Part shown: one piece after another, positions 16,119 through 25,547 of the stretch
Position numbering within the stretch: the stretch's first letter is position 1
Layout: the number at the start of each line of letters is the position of its first letter
NCBI RefSeq assembly: GCF_001431525.1
Contig: NZ_LDJH01000017.1
Span: 84,074-148,073 of the forward strand
Reading direction: 5' to 3'
DNA length: 64,000 nt
Origin: Stenotrophomonas koreensis
GTDB lineage: Bacteria > Pseudomonadota > Gammaproteobacteria > Xanthomonadales > Xanthomonadaceae
The notes under the pieces: generated by a model
What the model was told of the DNA's origin: nothing
Databases searched by the model: none
Seen by the model: the letters and a program-made list of their open reading frames with translations, nothing else
Translations under genes and position numbers: made by a program

Positions 16119-18365
16119 TTACTGGCTGGCAACAACGGGTTGCGGCGCTGGCGGTGGCAGCAGGGTGGACAGGCCTGCGGCGGCACCGGCGGCCTGGCGC
16201 AGGCGCGGCAGCAGGCGCAGCACCAACGCCAGCTGGGTGTGGATCAGCCCCAGGCGTTCGTCCAGCGCGCTGCTGTCCTCCTCCAGTGCCTGCGCCATCG
16301 CCCGTTCGTCGCCCTGTGCGGCCGGCAGGGCCTGCCGGCTGGCCAGTGCCTGGGCAATGCCGGCCAGTGCCTGGTGGATGTACTGTCCGGCCGCCAGTGC
16401 CGCCTGGTCCTGCGCCAGGGCCGGCAGCTGCTCGCGGTGTGCGCCCAGCGCCGAGAGGTGGCCGAGCAGGGTGTTGGACAGGGCCAGGAAGCGGAAGCCG
16501 GCATCCAGGTTGGGGCGTACCCGCGGCGGTTCGCGCAGCATGTTGCCCAGTGCTACCGACAGCGCGGCATCGGCGTTGTGCATGTCGCGCCGGGCGATCC
16601 GCCAGGGCAGGTCGTCGCGCTTGCCGTCGCGGTATTGCAGCAGCACCTGTTCCAGGTAGCGCGAGGCGGTGGCGGCGACATTGCCCATCACCGCATGCAG
16701 GCGCCGGCCCTGCCAGTCCGGCAGGATCCACAGCGAGGCGGCGGCGGCAATCACGCAGCCGATGACGGTATCGAGCAGGCGCGCGCCGATCAGCACGAAG
16801 CCATCGCCAAGCAGGTTGAAGCAGGTCAGCGCCATCAGGGTGATGCCGGCGGTGGCGGCGATGTAGCGGTCATTGCGGCAGATGAAGAACAGCAGCGCGC
16901 CGGCAAAGGCGATCAGCAGCTGGCCGGGCATGGCCGGGAACAGCTGCAGCAGCGCCCAGGTGGCGAGCAGGCCGGCCACCGTGCCGACGATGCGCTGGAC
17001 CAGGCGCAGGCGGGTGGCGCCAAAGTGCGGCCGGCACACGAACACCGTGGTCAGCAGGATCCAGTAGCCATTGGCGGCGTTGAGCAGGTGCATCAGCGCA
17101 TAGCCGGCCACCAGTGCCAGTGCGATGCGCACGCCATGCCGGAACAGCACCGAGGTCGGGGTCAGCTGCTGGCGCAGGCGCCGGCCCATCTCCAGCAGGG
17201 TGCGCGGGTTGGAATCGCGCAGCCGGGTATCCATCCCGTCCAGGGTGCTGTCATTGAGGTTGGCGGCGGCCAGCTGGCGCTCGATCGCACCGAGGTTGCG
17301 CCGCAGCAGGCGCAGCGCGCCCAGCAGCGGGGTCCACTGCGGGTTGTTGCGGGTGTGCAGCCAGTCCAGCGCACCGTCCAGGTCGTCCAGCGCCGCGGCC
17401 AGGCGCGGTGCATGGGTGTAGGCCTGGCGCAGCCGCACCGCCTCGCCCAGTGCCTGGCAGGCCTTGCCCTCCAGTACCAGCACGCGGTTGGCGCGGTACA
17501 GCACATCGGAATGGAAGAAGGCCGCGCTCAGGTCGGCATACGGGTAGTGCGAGGAGCTGGCGCGCTCGTGGAAATCCTGCGCCATGTAGTACAGCCGCAG
17601 ATACAGGCCCGAGCGCACCCCCGGCCGGCCGGAGCGGCCGAAACGGGCGAGGATGGCGTTCTTGGCGGTGTTCAGTGCCGCGACCACGCGCCCGTTCTGC
17701 TCGGCCAGCGCCAGCTGCATCGCGGCATGGTCGGCATCGTGCACCGGCTCGAACATCGCCGCTTTCAGGCGCAGGTAATGGCCCAGCTCGCCATACAGCC
17801 GGGCCAGTGCCTCGCGCACCGGGCGGTTGGCAAACAGCGCCGTCCACACGATCGACAGCAACCCGTAGCCGGCTGCCCCTGCGAGCAGGTGGCCGACCTC
17901 GTGCCAGGCCGGCGCGGGCGCCGTATTGGCGGGCAGCTGGTCCAGCGCGATCATCGCGTACAGTGCCAGGGTCACCGTGGCCTGGCCGATCGAGCCGTAA
18001 CGCTCGCCCAGCGCGCCGAGCAGGGTCAGCGCGAAGGCCGCCAGCGCCAGCCCGGTGATCAGCAGCAGCGGGTACGGGAACAGCGCCACCACCGCCGCGC
18101 CGGCCAGCGCGAAGCAGGCCAGCGACAGCGCCACCGCCTTGCTGCGCCCCCACCAGTTGTCATCGGTTTCGGCAATCGCGCTGGCGATGATGCCCAGGAA
18201 CAGGCCGGGAATCGCGCCGATCTGCCCGCCGTACCAGCCATAGGCAATGGCCGCGGCCAGCGCCGTGCTCACGCGCAGGCCGTAGCTGGATTTTTCATGC
18301 GCCCACAGGCGCCCCAGGCGGGAGAGTTGGCCGGGCATGGCAGCAATGCTCGAAGGTGGGGTCAT
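16119..18365 (-). CDS. YccS/FUSC family inner-membrane transporter
   Basis: The 748-residue protein has two blocks of about five to six transmembrane helices (30-200 and 405-545), each followed by a cytoplasmic helical region. This is the duplicated FUSC layout of YccS/YhfK and of aromatic-acid exporters such as AaeB. The substrate is unknown. The start may be the ATG at 18365 or the internal ATG at 18338 (MPGQLS); neither has a good ribosome site. The gene lies 49 bp upstream of the MFS-acyltransferase fusion on the same strand. Confidence 0.82.
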   Translation of the reverse strand: MTPPSSIAAMPGQLSRLGRLWAHEKSSYGLRVSTALAAAIAYGWYGGQIGAIPGLFLGIIASAIAETDDNWWGRSKAVALSLACFALAGAAVVALFPYPLLLITGLALAAFALTLLGALGERYGSIGQATVTLALYAMIALDQLPANTAPAPAWHEVGHLLAGAAGYGLLSIVWTALFANRPVREALARLYGELGHYLRLKAAMFEPVHDADHAAMQLALAEQNGRVVAALNTAKNAILARFGRSGRPGVRSGLYLRLYYMAQDFHERASSSHYPYADLSAAFFHSDVLYRANRVLVLEGKACQALGEAVRLRQAYTHAPRLAAALDDLDGALDWLHTRNNPQWTPLLGALRLLRRNLGAIERQLAAANLNDSTLDGMDTRLRDSNPRTLLEMGRRLRQQLTPTSVLFRHGVRIALALVAGYALMHLLNAANGYWILLTTVFVCRPHFGATRLRLVQRIVGTVAGLLATWALLQLFPAMPGQLLIAFAGALLFFICRNDRYIAATAGITLMALTCFNLLGDGFVLIGARLLDTVIGCVIAAAASLWILPDWQGRRLHAVMGNVAATASRYLEQVLLQYRDGKRDDLPWRIARRDMHNADAALSVALGNMLREPPRVRPNLDAGFRFLALSNTLLGHLSALGAHREQLPALAQDQAALAAGQYIHQALAGIAQALASRQALPAAQGDERAMAQALEEDSSALDERLGLIHTQLALVLRLLPRLRQAAGAAAGLSTLLPPPAPQPVVASQ

Positions 18366-18451
18366 TATCCGCGCCGCCGGTGGCGCGCAGGTTGCAGTGC
18401 GCGCGGCTGGCTGCCGGCCGCTGGCGGCTCAGCCGGTGGCCGGGCCGGCAC

Positions 18452-18643
18452 TCAGGCCAGCTTGTCGAAGATCACCCACAGCGCCACGCCCAGGGTGCTG
18501 AAGGCAAAGATCATCCCGCCAAAACCACTGATCGCGCTGCGTTCCTTCTTCAGTACAAAGCGCAGCCAACCGATGACCAGGGATGGAATCAACAGCAGTA
18601 CCGCTACCAGTACCCACGCATATTCGGGCATCTCTTTCTCCAT
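18452..18643 (-). CDS. Small conserved-type membrane protein
   Basis: A 63-residue protein with two predicted transmembrane helices (about 8-30 and 42-61) joined by a basic loop (LKKERS). I do not recognise a family. Two starts are possible: ATG 18643 with AGGA 4 nt upstream, or ATG 18631 (MPEYAW) with GGAG 6 nt upstream, which would give 59 residues. It is followed by the YccS-like gene on the same strand. Confidence 0.6.
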   Translation of the reverse strand: MEKEMPEYAWVLVAVLLLIPSLVIGWLRFVLKKERSAISGFGGMIFAFSTLGVALWVIFDKLA

Positions 18644-18831
18644 GCAATCCTGCCAATGCTGGCGGTTGCCACATGGTGGCCGATCCGGCCGCGCGCTGCA
18701 TTGATTGGTGACAAAACCTGGCCGGCGTCGGTGATACCTGCATGGCCCTGGCGGGCATCAGTACCGTTGCGCGGCGTGCGGTATGGCACGCCGTGCGGCG
18801 GTTGGCCTGCACCTTGTTTGCAAGTACCGGC

Positions 18832-19719
18832 TCAGCGCAGGTAGCGCGCAAACCAGGCCAGCGTGCGCTCCCAGGCCAGCTTCGCCGCCGCCTCGTCATA
18901 GCGCGGGGTGGAATCGTTGTGGAAGCCGTGGTTCGTGCCCGGGTAGATGTGCGCCTCGTACACCTTGCCGTTGGCTTTCAGCGCGGCCTCGTACGCCGGC
19001 CAGGTGGCGTTGACGCGCTCATCGGTTTGCGCAAAGTGCAGCAGCAGCGGCGCCTGGATCTTCGGCACATCGGCCGGGTCGGCCTGGCGGCCATAGAACG
19101 GCACCGCGGCGGCCAGCTCGGGGTAGGCCACGGCCGCGGCATTGCACACACCACCGCCATAGCAGAAGCCGGTGATGCCGACCTTGCCGGTGGTGCGGCC
19201 CTCGGCCAGCAGGTAGTCGATGGCGGCGAAGAAGTCGTTCATCAGCCTGGCCGGATCGACCTGCGCCTGCAGCTCGCGGCCACGGTCGTCATTGCCCGGA
19301 TAACCGCCCACCGAGCTCAGCCCGTCCGGCGCCAGTGCGAGGTAACCGGCCTTGGCCACACGCCGCGCCACATCCTCGATGTAGGGGTTCAGGCCGCGGT
19401 TCTCGTGCACCACCACCACGCCGGGCAGCGGGCCATCGGCCTTTGCCGGGCGCACCTGGTAGGCGCGCACCTGGCCGTGGCCATTGGGCGAGGGGTAGGT
19501 GATGTACTCGGCGACGATGTCCGGGTCGGTGAAGCTCACCTGCGCGGCCAGCGCGTAATCCGGGCTCAGTGCCGCCAGAATGCCCACCGCGGTCAGGCTG
19601 CCCACCGCATAGGTGGCCGCGCGCTCAAGGAAATCCCGGCGGCTCAGCTTGCCGTGGACGTAACCGTCATACAGCTCCAGCAACTCAGGCGCGAAATCCT
19701 TGGCGGTCAGTCGGGGCAT
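18832..19719 (-). CDS. Dienelactone hydrolase family protein with Tat-type signal
   Basis: The 295-residue alpha/beta hydrolase has a Cys nucleophile in GFCYGGG, Asp in TDERVN and His in NHGFHN. The HENRGL motif holds the Glu that tunes the nucleophile in dienelactone hydrolases. Residues 25-60 contain SRRDFLERAA followed by a hydrophobic stretch ending ALAAQ, which looks like a twin-arginine signal, so the enzyme may be periplasmic. This is the YghX/YsgA-like branch; the substrate is unknown. The IS element lies just upstream of its start. Confidence 0.85.
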   Translation of the reverse strand: MPRLTAKDFAPELLELYDGYVHGKLSRRDFLERAATYAVGSLTAVGILAALSPDYALAAQVSFTDPDIVAEYITYPSPNGHGQVRAYQVRPAKADGPLPGVVVVHENRGLNPYIEDVARRVAKAGYLALAPDGLSSVGGYPGNDDRGRELQAQVDPARLMNDFFAAIDYLLAEGRTTGKVGITGFCYGGGVCNAAAVAYPELAAAVPFYGRQADPADVPKIQAPLLLHFAQTDERVNATWPAYEAALKANGKVYEAHIYPGTNHGFHNDSTPRYDEAAAKLAWERTLAWFARYLR

Positions 19720-19777
19720 GGGGAGCTCTCCGGGTGGGATGGGGAGAAGCTAACAGAGGCGTGTGCGCGGATGGGTT

Positions 19778-20638
19778 CTACCCCGAAATCACGGACTGTT
19801 TGGAAAGGGCTGAAAACTTCTGATCCTGTTTGACCCGTCGCCGTCGCATCCTGGGGTTGTGGCGGCGCTCGATGTATTCGAACACATCGGACCGGGCGGC
19901 ATCGAGTGTGGGATACGTTGTGCGATAGATCCGCTCGCGCTTGAGCAATCCGAAAAAGCCCTCGCAGGCTGCATTGTCGCCACAATGCCCCACCGCACTC
20001 ATCGAGCAGAGCAGGCCGTTGGCGGCCAGGTAGTCCTGGTAATCACCGCTACGAAATTGGCTGCCTCGATCGGAATGCAGGATCAGCGGATGCTGCTCCT
20101 GACGCTGCCAAACCGCCATCTGCACGGCCCTGATCACCATCTGCCGGTCCTGGCGGTGGTGCATGGACCAACCCACAATGCGCTGGTCAAACAGGTCCAG
20201 CACGACGCACAGATACAGCTTGGCCTGCTGGGTCTTGATCTCGGTGATGTCGGTCACCCACTTGGTTTCCGGCTCCAGGGCGCTGAAATCACGCTCCAGC
20301 AGGTTGCGCACGCCCGGCGGCGTCAGTGTCGGTTGAGCGCGCTGGCCACGCCGTTTCGGGCGTGGCCAGCCCTGCAGGCCCGCTGCCGCCATCAATCGGG
20401 CAACCCGATTTCGACTGGCCGTCAGCCCTTCCTCGACCAGAGCTTCCTGCATGCGGCCGGCCCCCAGCGTGCCCCGGCTGTCCTGATGCAGCGCATGGAT
20501 ACGGCTCAGCAAGCGCTCGTTGTCGCGCTGGCGGGCACTGGGCAGTCGCTTGCTCCAGTCGTAGTAGCCACTGGTCGATACCCGCAGGCAGCGGCACATC
20601 AGGCGAATCGGAAACTCATCGCGGCAACGTTCGATCAC
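19778..20638 (-). CDS. IS3-family transposase, OrfB (DDE integrase)
   Basis: A 286-residue catalytic subunit. An HTH_21-like N-terminus (YYDWSKR) precedes the rve integrase core. The DDE residues are in [21 protein letters not shown] and [13 protein letters not shown]. It appears intact. The GTG at 20638 is the first start, but the frame is open further upstream through the orfA end. It is probably made mainly as an OrfAB fusion by -1 frameshifting. Confidence 0.92.
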   Translation of the reverse strand: MIERCRDEFPIRLMCRCLRVSTSGYYDWSKRLPSARQRDNERLLSRIHALHQDSRGTLGAGRMQEALVEEGLTASRNRVARLMAAAGLQGWPRPKRRGQRAQPTLTPPGVRNLLERDFSALEPETKWVTDITEIKTQQAKLYLCVVLDLFDQRIVGWSMHHRQDRQMVIRAVQMAVWQRQEQHPLILHSDRGSQFRSGDYQDYLAANGLLCSMSAVGHCGDNAACEGFFGLLKRERIYRTTYPTLDAARSDVFEYIERRHNPRMRRRRVKQDQKFSALSKQSVISG

Positions 20639-20646
20639 CTGATACC

Positions 20647-20934
20647 TCAGGATGATGCCTTGGCAAAGAACGTCGCCGCTTCTCGCAAAAAATCCCGCTC
20701 CTTGGTGATCCTGGCCAACTCGCGCTTGAGCCGGGCAACCTCCTCGTCACGCGGGCTCCCGGTACCCGCAAAGGCGGCTTTCCCCACCGTCTCCGCCTCC
20801 CGCTTCCAGCGGGTCAGCAGACTGTCGCGGATGCCCAGCTCACGGGCCACCTGGGCGCAGCTGACACCGGGCCGACTGGCTTGCTCCACCGCGCCACGCT
20901 TGAACTCGGCACTGAACTTGCGACGCTTTGACAT
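20647..20934 (-). CDS. IS3-family transposase, OrfA (HTH subunit)
   Basis: A 95-residue protein with an HTH_Tnp_1 DNA-binding domain ([13 protein letters not shown] to [10 protein letters not shown]) and a leucine-zipper-like C-terminus ([18 protein letters not shown]). GAGGAG lies 5 nt before the ATG at 20934. It ends 8 bp before the orfB GTG. Confidence 0.92.
   Translation of the reverse strand: MSKRRKFSAEFKRGAVEQASRPGVSCAQVARELGIRDSLLTRWKREAETVGKAAFAGTGSPRDEEVARLKRELARITKERDFLREAATFFAKASS
20686..20692 (-). other. Candidate -1 frameshift site in the IS element
   Basis: On the minus strand the codons GAT TTT TTG give the heptamer T TTT TTG near the end of orfA. The -1 frame is open from here into orfB with no stop, so slippage would give an OrfAB fusion. 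The usual A AAA AAG heptamer is absent. Confidence 0.5.
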
Positions 20935-21099
20935 GAACACTCCTCATGGCCTCGATCGGCCTTCTTGTAAGTGTCCGTGAAAACGGGGGTGAACCCCTGG
21001 AAACAAACCCTCGATAGGGCGGCCACTCTCCAGGAGGCAACATGCTTTCAAGCTTGCTCCACTCTCGGATCAACGGGGTCAGGTTGAAGTTACTGCCAT

Positions 21100-21128
21100 A
21101 AAAACGGGGCGCCCAATGGGCGCCCCGT
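21100..21128 (-). terminator. Intrinsic terminator of purD
   Basis: A perfect 11-bp GC-rich stem (21104-21114 with 21118-21128) has an AAT loop. On the minus strand it is followed by TTTTT. It lies 34 bp past the purD stop. Confidence 0.88.
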
Positions 21129-21161
21129 CTTGTCTTCCAGCAATGTCCCGCGCTCCCGCTG

Positions 21162-22466
21162 TTACGCCTGCTGCTCGCGCGCAATCGCGCGCCAGCCGAT
21201 ATCCAAGCGGTGAAACTCGTTGGCCCAGTTGACCTTGGCCACACCGGCATAGGCATTGGCCTGGGCGTCGGCCACCGAGGAGCCAAGGGCAGCAACGCAG
21301 AGCACGCGGCCGCCGGCACTGATGATGTTGCCATCGGCATCCTGTGCGGTGCCGGCGTGGAAGACCTTGGCGCCGCCGTGCTGGATATCGCCCAGGTCGC
21401 TGTCCAGGCCGGTGATGACATCGCCGGTGATCGGGCTTTCCGGGTACGGTTTGGCGGCCATGACCACGCCCAGGCTGGGGCGTTCATCCCACTGGGCGGT
21501 GGTGGTGGCGAGCTTGCCGTCGATCGCGGCTTCGATGAGGTCGACCAGGTCGGAGGTCAGGCGCAGCATCACCGGCTGGGTTTCCGGGTCGCCGAAGCGG
21601 ACGTTGAATTCGATGACCTTGGGCGCGCCGGCCGCATCAATCATCAGCCCGGCATACAGGAAGCCGGTGAACGGTACGCCGTCCTTGATCATGCCCTGCA
21701 CGGTCGGGTTGACCACCTCGCGCATCACGCGCGCATGCACTTCCGGGGTGACGACCGGGGCCGGGGAGTAGGCGCCCATGCCGCCGGTGTTGGGGCCGGT
21801 GTCGCCATCGCCCACGCGCTTGTGGTCCTGGCTGGTGGCCATCGGCAGGGCGGTGGTGCCATCGACCATGGAGATGAAGCTGGCTTCTTCGCCCTCGAGG
21901 AATTCCTCGATGACCACGCGGGCGCCGGCATCGCCGAAGGCATTGCCGCTGAGCATGTCGCGCACGGCGTCCTCGGCCTCGGCCAGGGTCATCGCCACGA
22001 TCACGCCCTTGCCGGCGGCCAGGCCGTCGGCCTTGATCACGATCGGGGCGCCCTTCTCACGCACGTAGGCCAGCGCGGCGTCCACATCCGTGTGCACGGC
22101 GTAGAACGCGGTCGGGATGCCGTGGCGGGCGAGGAAATCCTTGGCGAACGCCTTGCTGCCTTCCAGCTGGGCGGCGGCGGCGGTCGGCCCGAAGATACGC
22201 AAGCCGGCGGCACGGAAGGCATCGACCACGCCCAGCACCAGCGGCACTTCCGGGCCGACCACGGTCAGGCCGACGCCTTCATCGATGGCCAGCTTGAGCA
22301 GGCCGTCGATGTCGCTGACCTTGACCGCGACGTTGCGGCACCTGGGCTCCAACGCGGTGCCGGCGTTGCCGGGGGCGACCAGCACCTCGCTGACGCGGGC
22401 GGACTGGGCCAGCTTCCAGGCCAGGGCGTGCTCGCGGCCGCCGGAACCGATGACAAGGATCTTCAT
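21162..22466 (-). CDS. purD: Phosphoribosylamine-glycine ligase
   Basis: The 434-residue ATP-grasp enzyme makes glycinamide ribonucleotide, step 2 of purine synthesis. It is full length, from MKILVIGSGGREHALAWK through the IKADGLAAGKGV, DHKRVGDGDTGPNTGGMGAYSP and EFNVRFGDPETQ motifs. It is the last gene of the purH-lipoprotein-lipoprotein-purD run, 21 bp after the preceding gene, and a strong terminator follows. Confidence 0.97.
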   Translation of the reverse strand: MKILVIGSGGREHALAWKLAQSARVSEVLVAPGNAGTALEPRCRNVAVKVSDIDGLLKLAIDEGVGLTVVGPEVPLVLGVVDAFRAAGLRIFGPTAAAAQLEGSKAFAKDFLARHGIPTAFYAVHTDVDAALAYVREKGAPIVIKADGLAAGKGVIVAMTLAEAEDAVRDMLSGNAFGDAGARVVIEEFLEGEEASFISMVDGTTALPMATSQDHKRVGDGDTGPNTGGMGAYSPAPVVTPEVHARVMREVVNPTVQGMIKDGVPFTGFLYAGLMIDAAGAPKVIEFNVRFGDPETQPVMLRLTSDLVDLIEAAIDGKLATTTAQWDERPSLGVVMAAKPYPESPITGDVITGLDSDLGDIQHGGAKVFHAGTAQDADGNIISAGGRVLCVAALGSSVADAQANAYAGVAKVNWANEFHRLDIGWRAIAREQQA

Positions 22467-22487
22467 GGGGGATGTGTCCGTAACAGG

Positions 22488-22892
22488 TCAGGAAGTGGGG
22501 CAGGTGTCAGCCGGCAGCCTGGCTTCGAAGAACAGGGCGCCATCGGCATCGACGAAGCGCCGGCGCACGCTGCCGCCGGCATCCAGGTAGGGCTTCAGCG
22601 CCGGGCTGTCGCACAGCTCGGTCATCGCTTCGGTTTCGTCGGCTTCCAGCGCATCGCGCAGGTGCGGTTTGGCATCGAGCTGGGCGACGCGGGCCTCGGC
22701 AAAGCGGATTTCCAGCACCAAGTCGGCGCCGCCGGCAAATGCCCGCTCGGTGACCAGGCCATCGCGATAGGGCGCCGGCAGGGCGGCATTGCTGGCGGCA
22801 ATGGCCGCCTCGCGCGCCTGGCCCAGGCCGTTGCCCTGGCAGGCGGCGAGCAGGGGCAGCAAGGCAAGCAGTGGCAACAGGCGAGGGCTCAT
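22488..22892 (-). CDS. Small lipoprotein of unknown function
   Basis: A 134-residue protein with a lipoprotein signal: hydrophobic LLPLLALLPLLAAC gives a lipobox with Cys18, followed by about 115 soluble residues. I recognise no family. Two further Cys residues in the mature part (CDSP and the C-terminal CPTS) could form a disulfide. Its ATG overlaps the stop of the upstream lipoprotein gene (ATGA), so translation is likely coupled. Confidence 0.7.
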   Translation of the reverse strand: MSPRLLPLLALLPLLAACQGNGLGQAREAAIAASNAALPAPYRDGLVTERAFAGGADLVLEIRFAEARVAQLDAKPHLRDALEADETEAMTELCDSPALKPYLDAGGSVRRRFVDADGALFFEARLPADTCPTS

Positions 22893-23794
22893 CGGCAATG
22901 GCTGTCCAGTTCGGGGGAAGGGTAGTGGCGCTGGGCCGGGTCGTATTCCAGGCGCAGGTTCTGGATCACCGCGTTGCCGCAGGCCACGCCGCTGAAGCGC
23001 AGTTCCAGCGGCCAGAAACCGCTGTCGGTGCGGCTGCTGTCGGCCTGCCACTGGCTGCGCAGCTGGCGCAGGCCGGCCTCGCAGTCGGGGCTGGGCAGGG
23101 CGGCGGCCGCGGCGGCATCGCTGTTGGGGGCCAGCGCGTCATCATCACTGCTGCCGGCGCTGGTGCACTGCAGCTGGGCATGGTTGTCGTAGCGGCTCAA
23201 AAAGCGCGCCACCTGGCGCAGCTGCTGCTGATCCACCGCCATCAGCACGGTTTCGTTCTGCATGGCCTGGTTGGCATCGCCCACGCCGGCCTCGATGGCC
23301 ACGCCGGGAATGTCCGGGCCGAGCGCGACCAGCGACAGGCTGCCGACCACGCCGCCGCTGCCCAGGGTGATGCCACGCCGGCCGTCGACCGTTTCCAGGC
23401 CGCCGTTGGCATCGGCGCGCAGCAGCCAGAGGTCGAGCAGGCCGGGCTCATCGGCGGCGGCATCGTCGCGGTTGGCGCAGATGGCCACCAGGCTGTGCTG
23501 GATGCCGGCGATCTCCACCGCCTCGTCCAGGCACTGGTAGCGGTGCAGCGGACGGTTGCCGTCGCGGTCGCGCCAGGCCTGGTCGGCGCTGGCCTGCTCG
23601 CCGTAGGTGGCCCGCCGCCAGCTGGCCAGGCGGCTGGCGCGTTCGCTGGCGCTCAGTTGCGCCGGGGCGCTGGGCGGCGGTGGCTGCTCGCTGGCGCTGT
23701 CGGCTGCCGGGGTGGCATCGAACAGGCCGCAACCGGCCAGGCCGGCAGCGAGCAGCAGCGCACACGCGCTGGAAGTCAGGTGACGTGTGCGCAT
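22889..23794 (-). CDS. Lipoprotein of unknown function
   Basis: A 301-residue protein with lipobox LAGC (Cys22) and a Pro/Ser-rich tether (30-55), followed by a globular domain. Cys residues at YQCLDE, AICANRD, QLQCTS, PDCEAG, VACGNA and SHCR suggest disulfides, consistent with export. No family is recognised. It lies 12 bp after purH on the same strand and its stop overlaps the start of the next lipoprotein gene. Confidence 0.7.
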   Translation of the reverse strand: MRTRHLTSSACALLLAAGLAGCGLFDATPAADSASEQPPPPSAPAQLSASERASRLASWRRATYGEQASADQAWRDRDGNRPLHRYQCLDEAVEIAGIQHSLVAICANRDDAAADEPGLLDLWLLRADANGGLETVDGRRGITLGSGGVVGSLSLVALGPDIPGVAIEAGVGDANQAMQNETVLMAVDQQQLRQVARFLSRYDNHAQLQCTSAGSSDDDALAPNSDAAAAAALPSPDCEAGLRQLRSQWQADSSRTDSGFWPLELRFSGVACGNAVIQNLRLEYDPAQRHYPSPELDSHCR

Positions 23795-23806
23795 CGGCCG
23801 TTTCCC

Positions 23807-25387
23807 TCAGTGGCGGAAGTGACGCACGCCGGTGAACACCATCGCGATGCCGTGCTCGTTGGCGGCGGCAATCACTTCGGCATCGCGCATCGAACCGCCC
23901 GGCTGGATGACGGCAGTGATGCCGGCTTCGGCCGCGGCGTCCAGGCCGTCACGGAACGGGAAGAAGGCGTCGGAGGCCATCACCGAACCCGGTACGACCA
24001 GGCCGGCGTCATTGGCCTTGATGCCGGCGATGCGCGCGGAGTAGACGCGGCTCATCTGGCCGGCGCCGACGCCGATGGTGCGCTCGTCCTTGGCATACAC
24101 AATCGCGTTGGACTTGACGTACTTGGCCACGCGCCAGGCAAACAGCAGGTCGCGCAGCTCGGCTTCGGTCGGGGCGCGGTCGGTGACGGTGGTCAGTTCG
24201 CCCAGGCTCATGCCGCGGTTGTCGGCCGACTGCACCAGCAGGCCGGAGCCGATGCGCTTGAGGTCATAGCCGTTGCGGCCCTCGCCTTGCGGAATGCGCA
24301 GCACGCGCACGTTGGCCTTCTTGGTGGCGTAGGCCAGGGCCTCAATGCTGTAGTCCGGGGCGATCAGCACCTCGACGAACTGGCGGTCCAGGATGGAGGC
24401 CATCAGCGCCGCGTCCACCGGCTGGTTGAAGGCGATGATGCCGCCGAACGCGCTGGTCGGGTCGGTGTCGTAGGCCTTTTCATACGCATCGGCGATGGTC
24501 GCGGCCACGGCCACACCGCAGGGGTTGGCGTGCTTGACGATGACGCAGGCCGGGACATCGAACTGGCGCACGCATTCCAGCGCGGCATCGGCGTCGGCCA
24601 GGTTGTTGTAGCTCAGCTCCTTGCCCTGCAGCTGCTCAAACGTGGCCAGGGTGCCCGGCACCGGGTTCAGGTCACGGAAGAAGGCGCCGGTCTGGTGCGG
24701 GTTCTCGCCGTAGCGCAGGTCCATCACCTTGACGAAGGACTGGTTGAGCTGGGCCGGGTATTCGGAACGGACCGGAACTTCGGAAGTTTCGGTCACCGCC
24801 GAGAGGTAGTTGCTGATGGCCGCGTCGTACTGGGCCACGCGGTTGAACGCGGCCACCGACAGCGCAAAGCGCTGGGCGCTGGAGAGCTGGCCGTTGTTGG
24901 CTTCCAGCTCGGCGATCAGGCCGGGGTACTGGTCCGGGCTGGTGGCCACGGCGACGCGGACGAAATTCTTGGCCGCGCTGCGCAGCATCGCCGGGCCGCC
25001 GATGTCGATGTTCTCCACCGCATCGGCCAGGGTGCAGCCGGCCTTGGCGGTGACCGCCTCGAACGGGTAGAGGTTGAGTACCAGCAGGTCGATCGGGGCG
25101 ATGCCGTGCTCGGCCATCACCGCATCATCGGTGCCGGCGCGGCCGAGCAGGCCGCCGTGGACCATCGGGTGCAGGGTCTTGACCCGGCCGTCCATCATTT
25201 CCGGGAAACCGGTGACCTCGGCCACATCCTTGACCGGCAGGCCGGCCTCGCGGATCGCCTTGGCGGTGCCGCCGGTGGAGAGCAGCTCGACGCCGCGTGC
25301 GGCCAGGGCGGAGGCCAGCTCGATCAGGCCGGTCTTGTCGGAAACGGAGAGCAGGGCCCGGCGGACGGGCAGCAGATCACAGGCCAT
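23807..25387 (-). CDS. purH: Bifunctional AICAR transformylase / IMP cyclohydrolase
   Basis: The 526-residue enzyme catalyses the last two steps of IMP synthesis. The N-terminal MGS-like cyclohydrolase domain has [13 protein letters not shown] and STGGTAKAI. The C-terminal transformylase domain has KHANPCG and ends with [13 protein letters not shown] and [10 protein letters not shown] chose the ATG at 25387 (MACDLLPV) rather than the GTG four codons upstream, on family length. A minus-strand TACAAT at 25421-25426 is a good -10 candidate, but no clear -35 box precedes it. Confidence 0.97.
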   Translation of the reverse strand: MACDLLPVRRALLSVSDKTGLIELASALAARGVELLSTGGTAKAIREAGLPVKDVAEVTGFPEMMDGRVKTLHPMVHGGLLGRAGTDDAVMAEHGIAPIDLLVLNLYPFEAVTAKAGCTLADAVENIDIGGPAMLRSAAKNFVRVAVATSPDQYPGLIAELEANNGQLSSAQRFALSVAAFNRVAQYDAAISNYLSAVTETSEVPVRSEYPAQLNQSFVKVMDLRYGENPHQTGAFFRDLNPVPGTLATFEQLQGKELSYNNLADADAALECVRQFDVPACVIVKHANPCGVAVAATIADAYEKAYDTDPTSAFGGIIAFNQPVDAALMASILDRQFVEVLIAPDYSIEALAYATKKANVRVLRIPQGEGRNGYDLKRIGSGLLVQSADNRGMSLGELTTVTDRAPTEAELRDLLFAWRVAKYVKSNAIVYAKDERTIGVGAGQMSRVYSARIAGIKANDAGLVVPGSVMASDAFFPFRDGLDAAAEAGITAVIQPGGSMRDAEVIAAANEHGIAMVFTGVRHFRH

Positions 25388-25547
25388 GGGGCGGATCACA
25401 GCGGTGGGAGTGGGGGCCCTATTGTAGCCGCCGTGTCATCAGGGCTGGGGGTGCCGGAAGACCTGCGCCGGACGTGGGCGCTTGCCGGACCCGGCCGGCG
25501 ATGGGTTAGGCTGTGCCGGCCTTGACAAGGATGAGCGGGTTCGGGTC

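Larger units (their letters stand above)
19773..20996 (-). mobile_element. IS3-family insertion sequence
   Basis: A 1.2-kb element carrying orfA and orfB. Imperfect terminal inverted repeats are visible. The left end is GGGTTCTACCCCGAAATCAC and the right end, read inward, is GGGTTCACCCCCGTTTTCAC; both continue GGAC. The orfB stop lies in the left repeat. I see no convincing 3-4 bp target duplication (left flank GGAT, right flank CTGG), so the true tips may differ by a few bases. The element sits in the gap between the dienelactone hydrolase gene and purD and disrupts no gene. Confidence 0.88.

Noticed and set aside
14381..18704. Long plus-strand ORFs (568 and 907 codons)
   Set aside because: They mirror the MFS-acyltransferase and YccS-like genes in high-GC DNA, with low-complexity His/Gln/Arg-rich translations and no ribosome sites.
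18772..18793. Terminator after the dienelactone hydrolase gene
   Set aside because: The 8-bp stem is perfect but has no T tract on the relevant strand, so I list it only among the T-less hairpins.
21210..25525. Long plus-strand ORFs opposite purD and purH
   Set aside because: They are shadows of well-conserved purine genes and show no recognisable domain.
25388..25547. Purine riboswitch or PurR box ahead of purH
   Set aside because: I found neither a purine-aptamer-like fold nor a convincing PurR palindrome, only a TACAAT -10 box.
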